Assembly (NCBI RefSeq): GCF_003054445.1
Contig: NC_042509.1
Coordinates: forward strand, 248,001-312,000
Length of the DNA stretch: 64,000 bases
DNA from: Pichia kudriavzevii
Lineage: Eukaryota; Ascomycota; Pichiomycetes; Pichiales; Pichiaceae
Direction of reading: 5' to 3'
Each line of letters starts with the position of its first letter. Position 1 is the first letter of the stretch. A program made the translations under genes and the position numbers. Below, in pieces: positions 1 through 8,843 of this stretch. A model generated the notes under the pieces. The model ran no database searches. It worked only from the letters and a program-made list of their open reading frames with translations, and had not been told where the DNA came from.

Positions 1-666
1 AACATAATGGTACTGTTTGGGATCTCCATGAAACCTATGGACAAGATACGAAGTCACTTCGCCAACAGTGGCCCGTGAACTGACTTTGATGTCCGTCTTC
101 TCTTGGCAGAAATGGATGCAGAGTGGTACTAGGGTGTCCCCGGGATCTCGCTTGGTAATAACGTTGTGGTAGCTGTCTACCTTGTGTTTCATTAACATTG
201 TCAGGGACGAAACACCGTCTTGTAAATGGGGACCTAATGGGACTTTGTTAAACTTCATACCGTCTTCAACCACCTCATGTTGTTGTTGTTGCTGTAGTTG
301 TTGTTGCTGTAGTTGTTGCTGTTGTTGTTGTTGCTGTTGCTGGGTTTCATCCGCACCATGCTCCCCTGCAAAGACATTCTTGGCCTCCATGTCACTCTCG
401 GAATCAGTCGTCAGGTACTCGTCGGAATCAATATACACCCCATCGGGAGAACCAGCAAGACTGATCCTCTCGTCATCGACAAACTCATCCTCATTGAGAG
501 GGGTGCTCAACGAGGTAACCGATGAAAGAGATTCAGATAAACTCGATTCAGGAGTCTCTAATAAGGAGATCTTCTCGTTGGATTCCGGGAGTGGTATGGT
601 GGTACTAGGATACACCTTTGTAGCATTATATAGACATTCCAATGTCTGTAAGCTCGACTCTCGCAT
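1..666 (-). CDS. 5' part of an unidentified Gln-rich protein (runs off the window)
   Basis: An open frame reads leftward from an ATG at 666-664 with no stop in 222 codons, so only the N-terminal part is present. The first ~110 residues are acidic and Ser/Thr-rich. A run rich in Gln with a few Leu follows at about residues 117-140, and then comes a more ordered segment. In that segment, around PLCIHFCQEKTDIKV and ATVGEVTSYLVHRF, I see a weak resemblance to the CRIM region of Sin1/Avo1 TORC2 subunits. This is an impression by eye, not an identification. Codon choice and the lack of stops over 666 bp make it a real gene. It is divergent from CAJ1 across a 367-bp gap. Confidence 0.7.
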   Translation of the reverse strand, partial: MRESSLQTLECLYNATKVYPSTTIPLPESNEKISLLETPESSLSESLSSVTSLSTPLNEDEFVDDERISLAGSPDGVYIDSDEYLTTDSESDMEAKNVFAGEHGADETQQQQQQQQQQLQQQQLQQQQQHEVVEDGMKFNKVPLGPHLQDGVSSLTMLMKHKVDSYHNVITKRDPGDTLVPLCIHFCQEKTDIKVSSRATVGEVTSYLVHRFHGDPKQYHYV

Positions 667-1033
667 TGTCAGTAACAGATATACAAAACTGGAACTGGTA
701 TATTAAGATTTCACCATGTGAACTACTTGGTATTATCCAAAGTAATCGTTGTACTTTAAATGCCCGCTTTGAACAATTCATCAAGGACTTGATTTTGTGA
801 CCTCTTGTTTGGTTATTGCTTTTTCTCGCTCCTATAAAGGCAACACCATTGAGAAGGTCTAAACAGCATAGGAGTTGAGTCCCCCCCCTTCCACCTAGTA
901 ACCACCAAGACATCTCTGCTATCGAGCTTTGACAAGTGGACGAGCAGGCTTACAATAGCACCGCAACAACAGTAGTGACAGGAATAACAGTAGTAGTGAG
1001 AAGAATTACAACGAGTCTTTAGAAATACCAACA
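667..1033. promoter_or_regulatory. Divergent intergenic region between the partial gene and CAJ1
   Basis: This 367-bp spacer lies between two divergent start codons. It contains TATAAAGG at 833-840, about 195 bp before the CAJ1 ATG and in the + orientation, and an imperfect purine/CAA-rich stretch near 960-1030 that would form the CAJ1 leader. I see no convincing heat-shock element. Promoter function is inferred from position. Confidence 0.5.
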
Positions 1034-2470
1034 ATGGTTGTCGACACAGAATACTATGATATCCTCGGCACGACGCCGACGGCGACTCCGTTGGAGATTA
1101 AGAAGGCGTATCGGAAGGCTGCCTTGAAGTGGCATCCGGACAAGAACCCCAGTCCTGAGGCAGAGTCCAAGTTCCAGCAAATTGCACAGGCGTATCAGGT
1201 TTTAAGTGATGAGGAGAAGCGGAAGTTATACGATGAGATTGGTAAGGAGGAAATGGAGAAGGCGCCTGGCGGAGTTGCCCAGGAAGACATTGATCCAAGG
1301 GAATTCTTCACGATGATATTTGGTGGTGAGAAGGTGAAGGAGTGGGTTGGAGAGTTGGCATTTTTGGAAATGCTATTCAACCAGGAGACGGAGACGGAGA
1401 TGTCGGATTCCACACATATGACTCTGCATGGGGGTAAGAAGTCTCGTGATGTAGCCGATGGTTCTAATGCAGGTGCAGGTGGAGATGGAGTTGGGAACAA
1501 GCCGCAAATGAATGCAGAGACCATCAAGAGACAACGTGAACTTGAGGAGAAGAAGGTCCATGAGTTGGCGGAGAAGCTCATTACCAAGATGAAGCCGGTC
1601 ATTGCGGTGGGTAACGACAAGGATTCCGAGGATTATCACCTTTACATCAAGGACATCACCAACGAGATTGAGGAGATCAAGCTGGAGTCGTTTGGACTAG
1701 AGATTTGCCATTTGATTGGCCGGATCTATATCTTCAAGGCCACGGCGTTTCTGAAATCCAAGAAGATGTTTGGAGGGATCCGTAAGATTGGATCGAATTT
1801 CAAGCAAAGTAAGGAGACCGTCAAGGGGATGCTAGATATGATATCCCAAGCCACCGAGGCACAAAATACTCTTGAGGCATTACAGGCATTAGAATTAACT
1901 GAGGAGGAGGAAGACCCTTATAAGCGTGCACAATATGAGCAGGCCATCACGGGTAAGGTCATCTCTGTTGCATGGGCCTCATCTAAGTTTGAAATCACGC
2001 AAACTCTTTATGCCGTTTGTAATCTCGTATTGAACGACAAGAGCGTGCCATTACACGAGAGGAAGCTAAGGGCCGAATTGCTGGCCATTACTGGGGCGTA
2101 CTTTGCCAATGCGCAACGGGATGCCGACGAGGACGGCGACGCCATGGTGTTTGAGAAACTCATGAAGGACGCCAACCTCATGAAGGCCAGAGACTTGAAG
2201 AGAGAGGCAGCCTTAAAGGCCAGACAACGTATGCGTCAGGGACAAGACACCAAGGGACAAGAAACCAAAAGCCAACCTACATTGGAACATACTACCCACG
2301 GAGCTGCCGGTTCTGCCACCCCTACCGTCTCTACTGGAGACACCGTTCCTGGTGGGAATGCCACCACTACTTCCAGTGGTTCCATGGAACATGCCAGTCC
2401 GCCTGGCTCCCATGCGCATTCCCGTTCCGGTTCGGGGTTCTTTAAGAAGTTCAAGGTCAAGTTCAAGTAG
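1034..2470 (+). CDS. CAJ1: Class C J-domain protein, Caj1/Djp1 type
   Basis: The 478-residue protein starts with a J domain (residues ~5-71) that has the Hsp70-activating HPD at 34-36. A Gly-rich break, charged helices and a DnaJ-X type C-terminal region (~170-390) follow. There is no zinc finger. The tail is Ser/Gly/Thr-rich and ends in the basic [10 protein letters not shown]. In yeast, Caj1 and Djp1 are Hsp70 co-chaperones linked to membranes and peroxisomal or mitochondrial import. The J domain alone does not separate the two paralogues. I chose CAJ1 because the next gene is SAP1 in the same orientation, as for YER048C/YER047C in S. cerevisiae. The tail makes it longer than Caj1 (391 residues). 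Paralogue assignment is inference. Confidence 0.85.
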   Translation: MVVDTEYYDILGTTPTATPLEIKKAYRKAALKWHPDKNPSPEAESKFQQIAQAYQVLSDEEKRKLYDEIGKEEMEKAPGGVAQEDIDPREFFTMIFGGEKVKEWVGELAFLEMLFNQETETEMSDSTHMTLHGGKKSRDVADGSNAGAGGDGVGNKPQMNAETIKRQRELEEKKVHELAEKLITKMKPVIAVGNDKDSEDYHLYIKDITNEIEEIKLESFGLEICHLIGRIYIFKATAFLKSKKMFGGIRKIGSNFKQSKETVKGMLDMISQATEAQNTLEALQALELTEEEEDPYKRAQYEQAITGKVISVAWASSKFEITQTLYAVCNLVLNDKSVPLHERKLRAELLAITGAYFANAQRDADEDGDAMVFEKLMKDANLMKARDLKREAALKARQRMRQGQDTKGQETKSQPTLEHTTHGAAGSATPTVSTGDTVPGGNATTTSSGSMEHASPPGSHAHSRSGSGFFKKFKVKFK

Positions 2471-2478
2471 ACCAACCA

Positions 2479-2514
2479 TCTCTACAGTCTCTACCGTCTC
2501 TACCGTCTCTACCA
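2479..2514. repeat. Four 9-bp tandem units 3' of CAJ1
   Basis: Units of the form TCTCTACCG repeat four times with small changes just after the CAJ1 stop, followed by two CCCCCTACCA-like units. This is a simple minisatellite in the 3' UTR. No function is visible. Confidence 0.8.
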
Positions 2515-3199
2515 CCCCCTACCACCCCCTACTGTCTATAGCTGTGTGTGCATGTACTGAAAACCCCTGACATTAGAATTCCGTGTAGCAAAATATCCAT
2601 TGGACAAACAAGAAACCCTTTTTTTTACTCTAAATTCTCTTCTTTTCCATTGTTTGCAATTCTCTGCGTGAAACTGAGTGCATTTTCTCGTTTTGCACAG
2701 GGAGGAAAAAAAAAAAGTACAAAAGGTGTAGATTGTTGAAGTTTCTCTCTGGTGTTGGTCTGGTCCTTTTGCCTCTTGTTTTCGGCATCGAAAGTTACCC
2801 TCTGGTAGAACACCACGCCGTTGCCGTTGAAGGACACGCATCCCCCGCCCGTCGCCAGGTTGCTGCATATTAGTTTATGGGTGTCTGCTGGGCGGAGAGA
2901 AGCGATGCACACGGCGGCCGTCTTTGCCAGAGTAGATGAAGCCAAGCTTGCCTGTACCATGGGACAAGTATGCCTGGGCGTTTAGTGCACACAGGGGCAG
3001 TGTTTTACCCGTGTTGTGTCCCGTACCGTCTGGATATCTGTATAGTGTTTATGTAGAAGGAGAGAGGCAACATGTTCAATTGTTATTACAGTTGTGAAAA
3101 GAGTGATTGTAGTCGTGGTTACAGTAATGTGTATAGTTACGATACCAGCCATGGCTACAGCTATGCGTGCTAGGTAACAAGGTGTGCCTGCCGTCTACC

Positions 3200-3248
3200 G
3201 TCTGTTGTCTGTTGTCTGTTGTCCGTTGTCCGTTGTCCGTTGTCAGTT
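3200..3248. repeat. Seven 7-bp tandem units (GTCTGTT/GTCCGTT)
   Basis: Three GTCTGTT, three GTCCGTT and one GTCAGTT unit stand head to tail about 120-165 bp before the SAP1 ATG. The ordered switch from CTG to CCG units suggests stepwise duplication. It could vary between strains. Confidence 0.9.
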
Positions 3249-3363
3249 GTGGATGGTCCCCCAAGTGTGGGATGTCTGGCAAGTGTTGTCAGATGTGTGT
3301 CTTGGATACCTCTTGTAGAGAGTTTCTGGATTTGGCATTATTTTTTTTTCCCGTCTTTTTGCA

Positions 3364-5424
3364 ATGTCCATTTTATCAAAGAAACAGGTTGTCTTCTTTA
3401 CCTGTCCATTGGCAATCGTAGACAACATGTTCAGACAGAAGAAAGAGAGAGCCAGAGACAGACTCGGGACAATGCAGGACCTCTACAGGGGGGTGACCAA
3501 TGCCAACTGGGCCGCATTGTCGTTACAGCAAAATGGACATTTGAAACATGCATTGCAGTCGTGGCTTGACTTGAACTCGTATGCCGACGAATGTGTGCAG
3601 AGACTCAACGAGGAGCTCATTGGGGTGCAGTTGGCTCCAGAGGAGAAACTCATATTGGACGAGTTGAACAAGCTGCGTGCAGAAGTGGAGGACAACTACC
3701 AATCGTGCCGCAAACTCGTCCAAGAACAACAGAACCTTCAGCAAATTCAACAACAACAGAACCTTCAGCAGATTCAACAACAACAGCACCTTCAGCAGAT
3801 TCAACAACACCACCAACAGAACCATGTACAACACACCCTGCGGTCAGGCAACGGCGTTGTCCATCCAATGAGAAGGGGGAACAGGATGATCAAATCCTTG
3901 AGACCCGGAGGAGCTACAAACTACTCAACGACATCGACACCAACTTCGTCGACACCGTCAGCTACATCACCTACACATTCTGCGACACACCTATCTGCTT
4001 CCACATCAAACATCCATCAGAACAGTGCAAGTGCCAGACATGCGGCAAACTTGATCTGGTCGCCCTCAAACTCATTGACCCCAAGGGACGAGTTTGCGGA
4101 TTTCTCCTCAACTTCAACCATTAGTGATCGCTCCAAGGCTGCATTGAAGGCTGCAGCCAAAGTGAAGCCCCCAAGACGCCCATACAAACCTAAACCAGAG
4201 CAAACAAGATCCTTTGAAAATAAATCACCACCAACAACAAATGCATCCAGATCAAACAGTCCTGCATCACAGTCGGCACCTCCGGAATTGGACCCTGAAT
4301 TTGATCATAATTACAGTGGAGGATTACCACCATCGAGGCGGGGGAAACAACCACAGATTCGAGGCAAAGATTCACAACAACCTCCATTGGAAGCTGTTGA
4401 ACCTTCTAAGGATGAACTGAACGATGATGATGCACTTTTAAAGAAAATCAAGGGTGTTGATATTAGATTCACAAGGAGTATCTTGATGGAATCCAATAGA
4501 GACCAAGATAAGGTGTATTGGTCCGACATTGCTGGTTTAGAACAGGCAAAGGAGTCGTTGATGGAGACTGTTGTTTATCCATTTTTACGGCCAGACCTAT
4601 TTAGAGGGTTACGAGAACCAGTTACTGGAATGCTACTATTTGGTCCTCCTGGTACCGGTAAGACCATGCTTGCACGCGCAGCGGCAACCGAATCCAACTC
4701 CACTTTCTTTAGTATCCAATCATCATCGTTGGCAAGTAAATGGTATGGTGAGTCTGAACAACTAGTACGTGCCTTATTTGAAGTCGCCAAAGCCAAGGCG
4801 CCATCAATTATTTTTGTTGATGAAATCGATTCCATATTAGGCCAACGTTCAGGTGATGGAGAGGACAATGCTGCATCAAGAGTGAAGAATGAGTTTTTGG
4901 TTCAATGGTCCGACTTATCTAAGGCAGCTGCTGGTCGAGTTGATGATGAAGGTGACAATGGTAATGGTGATAGTAATGGAGATGGCAATGTGGGGAACAG
5001 CAATTCTCCTGCTAGGGTTTTAGTTTTGGCAGCTACTAACCTGCCATGGGCCATTGACGATGCAGCCCGTCGTCGTTTTGTACGTCGTCAGTATATACCG
5101 TTACCAGAGCCGGAAACCAGACGGGCACATTTCCAGAAGTTGTTGTCGAGCACGCCCAACGACTTAAGTGAAGAAGATATGGATGAATTGGTAGCCTTAA
5201 CGGAAGGGTACAGTGGGTCTGACATCACCTCCTTGGCGAAGGATGCAGCCATCTGGCCGATCCGAGAGCTAGGGCCTCGAATGCTAGGGTTGAAAGAGGT
5301 TGAGATTAGGCCCATCAATCTCAGCGATTTCAAGAAAAGTGTCCAGAACATCAAACCCAGTGTGAACCAAGAAGGATTACGTAAATTTGAAGAATGGGCC
5401 CATGAATTTGGTTCTAGAGGTTGA
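3364..5424 (+). CDS. SAP1: AAA ATPase of the Sap1/Yta6 (fidgetin-katanin-spastin-like) family
   Basis: The 686-residue protein has an MIT-like helical N-terminus, three LQQIQQQQ-type units (residues ~122-155) and a long Ser/Pro-rich linker. One AAA module follows, starting near YWSDIAGLEQAKE. Walker A is GPPGTGKT at 427-434, Walker B is IIFVDEID, and sensor 1 lies in AATN. A Gly/Asp/Asn-rich insert of ~25 residues interrupts the ATPase domain before the AATN strand. The C-terminal helix is of the Vps4/katanin kind. The family remodels substrates as ATP-driven hexamers; the Sap1 substrate is not well defined. A second ATG at 3427 is an equally good start. Tandem position behind CAJ1 matches S. 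cerevisiae and supports SAP1 over YTA6. Confidence 0.88.
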   Translation: MSILSKKQVVFFTCPLAIVDNMFRQKKERARDRLGTMQDLYRGVTNANWAALSLQQNGHLKHALQSWLDLNSYADECVQRLNEELIGVQLAPEEKLILDELNKLRAEVEDNYQSCRKLVQEQQNLQQIQQQQNLQQIQQQQHLQQIQQHHQQNHVQHTLRSGNGVVHPMRRGNRMIKSLRPGGATNYSTTSTPTSSTPSATSPTHSATHLSASTSNIHQNSASARHAANLIWSPSNSLTPRDEFADFSSTSTISDRSKAALKAAAKVKPPRRPYKPKPEQTRSFENKSPPTTNASRSNSPASQSAPPELDPEFDHNYSGGLPPSRRGKQPQIRGKDSQQPPLEAVEPSKDELNDDDALLKKIKGVDIRFTRSILMESNRDQDKVYWSDIAGLEQAKESLMETVVYPFLRPDLFRGLREPVTGMLLFGPPGTGKTMLARAAATESNSTFFSIQSSSLASKWYGESEQLVRALFEVAKAKAPSIIFVDEIDSILGQRSGDGEDNAASRVKNEFLVQWSDLSKAAAGRVDDEGDNGNGDSNGDGNVGNSNSPARVLVLAATNLPWAIDDAARRRFVRRQYIPLPEPETRRAHFQKLLSSTPNDLSEEDMDELVALTEGYSGSDITSLAKDAAIWPIRELGPRMLGLKEVEIRPINLSDFKKSVQNIKPSVNQEGLRKFEEWAHEFGSRG

Positions 5425-5721
5425 AGTTTAATTATCACTACAACCACGGCAGTCTTACTAATGCCAATACTATTACTAATACCAATACCACCAAAAACAA
5501 CAACAATACCACCAAAAACAACAACAATACCACCAAAAATACCACCAACAATAGCAACTACAATAGCAACCACAATGCCAATAGTACTGCAAATAATACC
5601 GGTAATAACGTGTATCGGTGTTTGTTTACGAATAAATCACTGTTTTCATTAACTGAAGGGGTTGTCCAAAAGCTTAATTCTCCCAGACGCGTCCAAATTC
5701 GCCAAAAATGGATGGGCTCTT

Positions 5722-5765
5722 CATTTTGTTCCCATTTTGTTCCCATTTTGTTCCCATTTTGTTCC
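5722..5765. repeat. Four 11-bp tandem units (CATTTTGTTCC)
   Basis: CATTTTGTTCC stands four times head to tail (5722, 5733, 5744, 5755), followed by TTTTTATTCC units. The spacing is close to one DNA helical turn, so any bound factor would sit on one face. The repeats lie ~525 bp upstream of the CBM1 gene start. Confidence 0.9.
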
Positions 5766-6049
5766 TTTTTATTCCTTTTTATTCCTTTTCCCTTTTTTTT
5801 TGCCCCCCGAAAACGCGGCCGTTGTCTCGGAAAAGCCGCTCACTATATTGGAAAAACGCGAGATCTGGCCGTGTCTGTTTTGCGGGAAAAGAGAAGGGAA
5901 CGAAAACAACCGCGACGCGTTTACAGGAATTCTCCATTAATGCTCTTATTGGCATTGTTTTAGTGGCTGCAAGCTGCTCTGTTTATATGGTTTATTTGCG
6001 TACCTGCTTTTGTACCTGCTTTTGTGTTGCCCTTTATCAAGTTTGCATG

Positions 6050-6130
6050 CATCTAATGGATCTAATGCATAGAATGGATCTAGTGGATCGAATAGGTCTA
6101 GTAGATCTAATGGGTCTAATGGATCTGTCT
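6050..6130. repeat. Nine degenerate 9-bp units abutting a TATA box
   Basis: Units of the form GATCTAATG (variants such as GGTCTAATG, GATCTAGTG) run without gaps for 81 bp and end at ATATAAG (6131). Two preceding 12-bp units TACCTGCTTTTG lie at 6001-6024. The position directly upstream of the TATA box suggests an activator-binding array or a slippage product. Confidence 0.85.
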
Positions 6131-6137
6131 ATATAAG
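6131..6137 (+). promoter_or_regulatory. TATA box of the CBM1 protein gene
   Basis: ATATAAG lies 150 bp before the ATG at 6287 and is followed by a pyrimidine-rich stretch typical of yeast transcription start zones. Confidence 0.6.
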
Positions 6138-6286
6138 TGTCCCGTATCCCTAATAGTTGTACCTGCTTCTTTCTCATTATTACTTCTTTTGTCTTTCTTC
6201 TCTCTTCACTCTTCCACTCCTTATCCAAACACACCCAATAAATACATACAAACAGAGACACATACATATATATATATATCTATAAG

Positions 6287-7318
6287 ATGAACTCCAAACT
6301 AATAATCGCCGTTGCATCTGCCCTATTTGGAACCGTCAATGCAGTACCAACTACTTATTCAAACTCCTCCATCACTCCAGTCGATTTTGTCTCGGGTACA
6401 TACCCGGACGCAACACCAGTGGACGTCCATCCAAGATGTCCAAACTTAAACTTCAACTGGAAAAACCAGGGCACTGTTTATCCTCCAGCAGCGGGTGAAG
6501 TCACCTCCGCTGAATCTTTAGGAAACGGTGATTACGAAATCGTTTTCCAGTTCCATGCTGCTGACTGTCCTCCAATCTCTAACTTGGACCAACTTGCAAT
6601 CATCGGTGTCGACTCCCCAGAGAAACAAACATACCTCCTACACGATTCAAACCAAAAGATAAACAGAATCGTCGACTCCTGCAGCTGGGCTGCAAAGTTT
6701 GTCGTTTATGGCGAAAAGGAAAACAACAAAGTATGTGTTCCTGGTTTCCAAATCCACTACTCGTGGTTCTCTGGCTTGGCGTCCTCCGAATACGCATCCT
6801 CATTCAAGTACAACGAAGCTTACGAATATTCAATGGGTTGTGTCCATGATAACAACAACAACGCCCAAACAGACTTCCCTCAATACTGCTTTGACGCTGA
6901 CATCTTACCTTCAACTCCTTCTAACTCGTCCTCCATCCCAGCTACTTCTGCTCCTGCATCTACCTCTTCTGCTCCTCAAACTTGTTTACCTGCTTGGTCC
7001 CAATGTGGCGGCCAAGATTGGTTGGGCATATCCGAATGTTGTGGCGACTTTGTATGCGAAAAATCAAACGACTACTACTCCCAATGTGTTCCAAAGCAAA
7101 CTACCTTGTCCTCTTCAGCTCCTTGTACAATTACCTTGACTCGTTCTAGTTCTTCCTCTACTGCTACCGCATCAGAAGTAACTTTACCTGCAAGTCAAGC
7201 TGAATTGTACTACCAATGTGGCGGTAAGAGCTGGTCCGGCCCAACAGCTTGTGTCGAAGGCGCAACCTGTTCCTCTATGAACCCATGGTACTACCAATGT
7301 GTCCAAACTGCTTATTGA
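6287..7318 (+). CDS. Secreted protein with two C-terminal CBM1 cellulose-binding modules
   Basis: The 343-residue protein has a clear signal peptide (cleavage likely after Ala19) and a Cys-containing module of ~180 residues (about 50-205) that I do not recognise. A Ser/Thr/Pro linker (~208-231) is followed by one fungal CBM1 (about 233-268, QCGGQDW...YYSQC), a second Ser/Thr linker, and a second CBM1 at the very end (~307-341, QCGGKSWSG...YYQC). Each CBM1 has the aromatic and Cys pattern that binds crystalline cellulose or chitin-like surfaces. No glycoside hydrolase signature and no GPI-anchor tail are visible. CBM1 is rare in budding yeasts. The strong-looking promoter suggests a highly expressed extracellular or wall protein. 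The role could be adhesion, wall binding or polysaccharide modification; none is shown. Confidence 0.85.
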   Translation: MNSKLIIAVASALFGTVNAVPTTYSNSSITPVDFVSGTYPDATPVDVHPRCPNLNFNWKNQGTVYPPAAGEVTSAESLGNGDYEIVFQFHAADCPPISNLDQLAIIGVDSPEKQTYLLHDSNQKINRIVDSCSWAAKFVVYGEKENNKVCVPGFQIHYSWFSGLASSEYASSFKYNEAYEYSMGCVHDNNNNAQTDFPQYCFDADILPSTPSNSSSIPATSAPASTSSAPQTCLPAWSQCGGQDWLGISECCGDFVCEKSNDYYSQCVPKQTTLSSSAPCTITLTRSSSSSTATASEVTLPASQAELYYQCGGKSWSGPTACVEGATCSSMNPWYYQCVQTAY

Positions 7319-7499
7319 ACATCTTCCGGAACTTGATACCTCTTCTTTCCTTTTCCTTATCAGTTTTTTTTATTCCTTATCAGAGTGTAAAACCCGAGAT
7401 CTCGGAATTTTTTCTAGTTATGGAAAACTCTTTTACTTATCAGTATGCTTTATAGTAACAAAATAAAAGATATTTCCTTATATAAGTCAACATAAGCTT

Positions 7500-7520
7500 C
7501 TCCATCCATCCATCCATCCA
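7500..7520. repeat. Short CCAT tetranucleotide run
   Basis: About four CATC/CCAT units lie in the leader region of the downstream oxygenase gene. It is a simple microsatellite. Confidence 0.7.
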
Positions 7521-7578
7521 TTGTCAGGACCACCCCAGAAACCTTCTTCTATGAAGGATAGCTCACCATATTTGCTTA

Positions 7579-8793
7579 ATGACCATCGTACAACGTCGCT
7601 ATCCCACTCCCCAATCTTGCAATGGACACGTTGAAAGATACAGAGATAACGCACCAGATCATAAGGTTCCCAGGCAAACAAGAGACGTGGAAATCGCCAG
7701 TCTTCTCTCAAAGATTGAGTCAAAGCCCAACTTCAATCCACATCTAGATTTTGATCCATCGGTTCATCTAGTATTTGATCCGGAATATTTTAAAAAAACA
7801 TTATCTTTGGACGATCTAAAGATAAAAAAGACCCATGTGCCTAGGGTATCAAACTTTGGTGCAGCACTACCATTCCCGCTGTTATCCGAAGAGGCGGTGG
7901 ACATGATACTCTACGAAGCATTCCAAGACGAGGTCATTGATGACTTTGCCAGACTGCCCAATTTGGCAGTCAACTCAACAAGGCTGGACTTCCATATCGG
8001 AGGACATGCAAGAGATCATGCTCCATTCACCAAGGCCGTTGTAGAATCTCCACAGATTTCCAACATTGTGTCGGAGTTTGCAGGTCTGTCAATGTCCCCC
8101 ATTTACAATTCAGAGACGGCGCATTTGAATGTCAGTTTGGCAACTCAAGATCCAACAGAACAGTTGGATTTCCCCTCAACAAGGGAGCAAGTTGAAGCCA
8201 AGTTGAAGGAACAAGATCTAGGTGATGCCTCACAGATCCCCTCAAGTTTGGGATTACATTATGACTCAACCACTCTTGCTTTGGTAATTATGCTAGAATT
8301 ACCGGAAGATGCTATTGGCGGTCAAACCACCATTGTCACCGGTGATGAGGAAACAGTTCGTATTCCCGAGCCTAAGATTGGTTATGCAACGCTAATCCAA
8401 GGAAGAATTTTAAAGCATTTGGCTAGCAAACCAGTTACAAACCACAACAGAATAACTTTTGTCAATGGCTATGCTGTCACCGGCCCCGATATGTTGGACA
8501 ATACTGCATTGACATCGACAAAACCGTCTGTTTTACCAAGGGCCCGATTTGACCTGTTCTACAGAGACTGGGTCGAATACAGGTTCTCCAAATTAGAAGC
8601 CCATCTAGCGTACTTGAAAAAAAAGGTTGTTGAAGATTATCATGCAGGAAGGGGATTCAACGATGCAGTCTTTGTAGAGAAATGCCTAGACATTGAGAGG
8701 TATGTTCGTCAAACTTACGATGAAATGGAGTGCGTCAATAACCCACCTTATCCGCCACCTCTATTCAATACTCCTTATAACGATCTCCCTTGA
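7579..8793 (+). CDS. 2-oxoglutarate/Fe(II)-dependent oxygenase-like protein
   Basis: The 404-residue protein carries the facial-triad pattern of the 2OG-Fe(II) oxygenases. HYD gives His227 and Asp229, the distal His280 is in RILKH, and Arg291, eleven residues later, would hold the 2-oxoglutarate carboxylate. The region between (ALVIMLELPEDAIGGQT) fits the jelly-roll core. No signal peptide or membrane segment is seen, so it is probably cytosolic or nuclear. The N-terminal third and the C-terminal Pro-rich tail (NPPYPPPLFNTP) have no match I know. The substrate is unknown. It is not an obvious Tpa1 or Jlp1 orthologue. It converges on TED1 with only ~50 bp between the genes. Confidence 0.75.
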   Translation: MTIVQRRYPTPQSCNGHVERYRDNAPDHKVPRQTRDVEIASLLSKIESKPNFNPHLDFDPSVHLVFDPEYFKKTLSLDDLKIKKTHVPRVSNFGAALPFPLLSEEAVDMILYEAFQDEVIDDFARLPNLAVNSTRLDFHIGGHARDHAPFTKAVVESPQISNIVSEFAGLSMSPIYNSETAHLNVSLATQDPTEQLDFPSTREQVEAKLKEQDLGDASQIPSSLGLHYDSTTLALVIMLELPEDAIGGQTTIVTGDEETVRIPEPKIGYATLIQGRILKHLASKPVTNHNRITFVNGYAVTGPDMLDNTALTSTKPSVLPRARFDLFYRDWVEYRFSKLEAHLAYLKKKVVEDYHAGRGFNDAVFVEKCLDIERYVRQTYDEMECVNNPPYPPPLFNTPYNDLP

Positions 8794-8843
8794 CTAGACC
8801 ATTTCTCTTCTATAAACATACTTACAAAGTCTTTATAGCCCAT

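Larger units (their letters stand above)
2471..3363. other. Intergenic region CAJ1-SAP1 with repeats and a doubtful small ORF
   Basis: This 893-bp gap holds two short tandem repeats (2479-2514 and 3200-3248), a T-rich stretch just before the SAP1 start, and a minus-strand frame of 111 codons (2960-2625). That frame has a plausible N-terminal half (Ala/Ser-rich, then GGGCVSFNGNGVVFYQR) and a low-complexity C-terminal half. I recognise no family and cannot say it is a gene. A spliced small gene here is possible. Confidence 0.4.
5425..6286. promoter_or_regulatory. Repeat-rich upstream region of the CBM1 protein gene
   Basis: This 862-bp gap carries, in order: ACC/AACAAC-rich repeats after the SAP1 stop (about 5460-5560); four 11-bp units (5722-5765); a GC-rich patch with CGCGGCCG and CGGAAAAGCCG near 5813-5840; two 12-bp TACCTGCTTTTG units (6001-6024); nine degenerate 9-bp units (6050-6130) and a TATA box; then a long pyrimidine-rich leader (~6165-6235) and TATATATA before the ATG. 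The build resembles a strong regulated yeast promoter. Regulatory roles are inferred. Confidence 0.6.

Noticed and set aside
2625-2960. Minus-strand frame of 111 codons between CAJ1 and SAP1
   Set aside because: No recognisable family and a low-complexity second half; kept only as a note in the intergenic entry.
5421-5963. Frame of 180 codons after SAP1
   Set aside because: It is made of Asn/Thr repeat codons and then Phe/Arg low complexity, overlaps the SAP1 stop and lies in the repeat-filled promoter of the next gene.
6037-6267. Minus-strand frame with RSIRPIRSTR-like peptide repeats
   Set aside because: The repeats are just the 9-bp DNA array read in one frame; no coding evidence.
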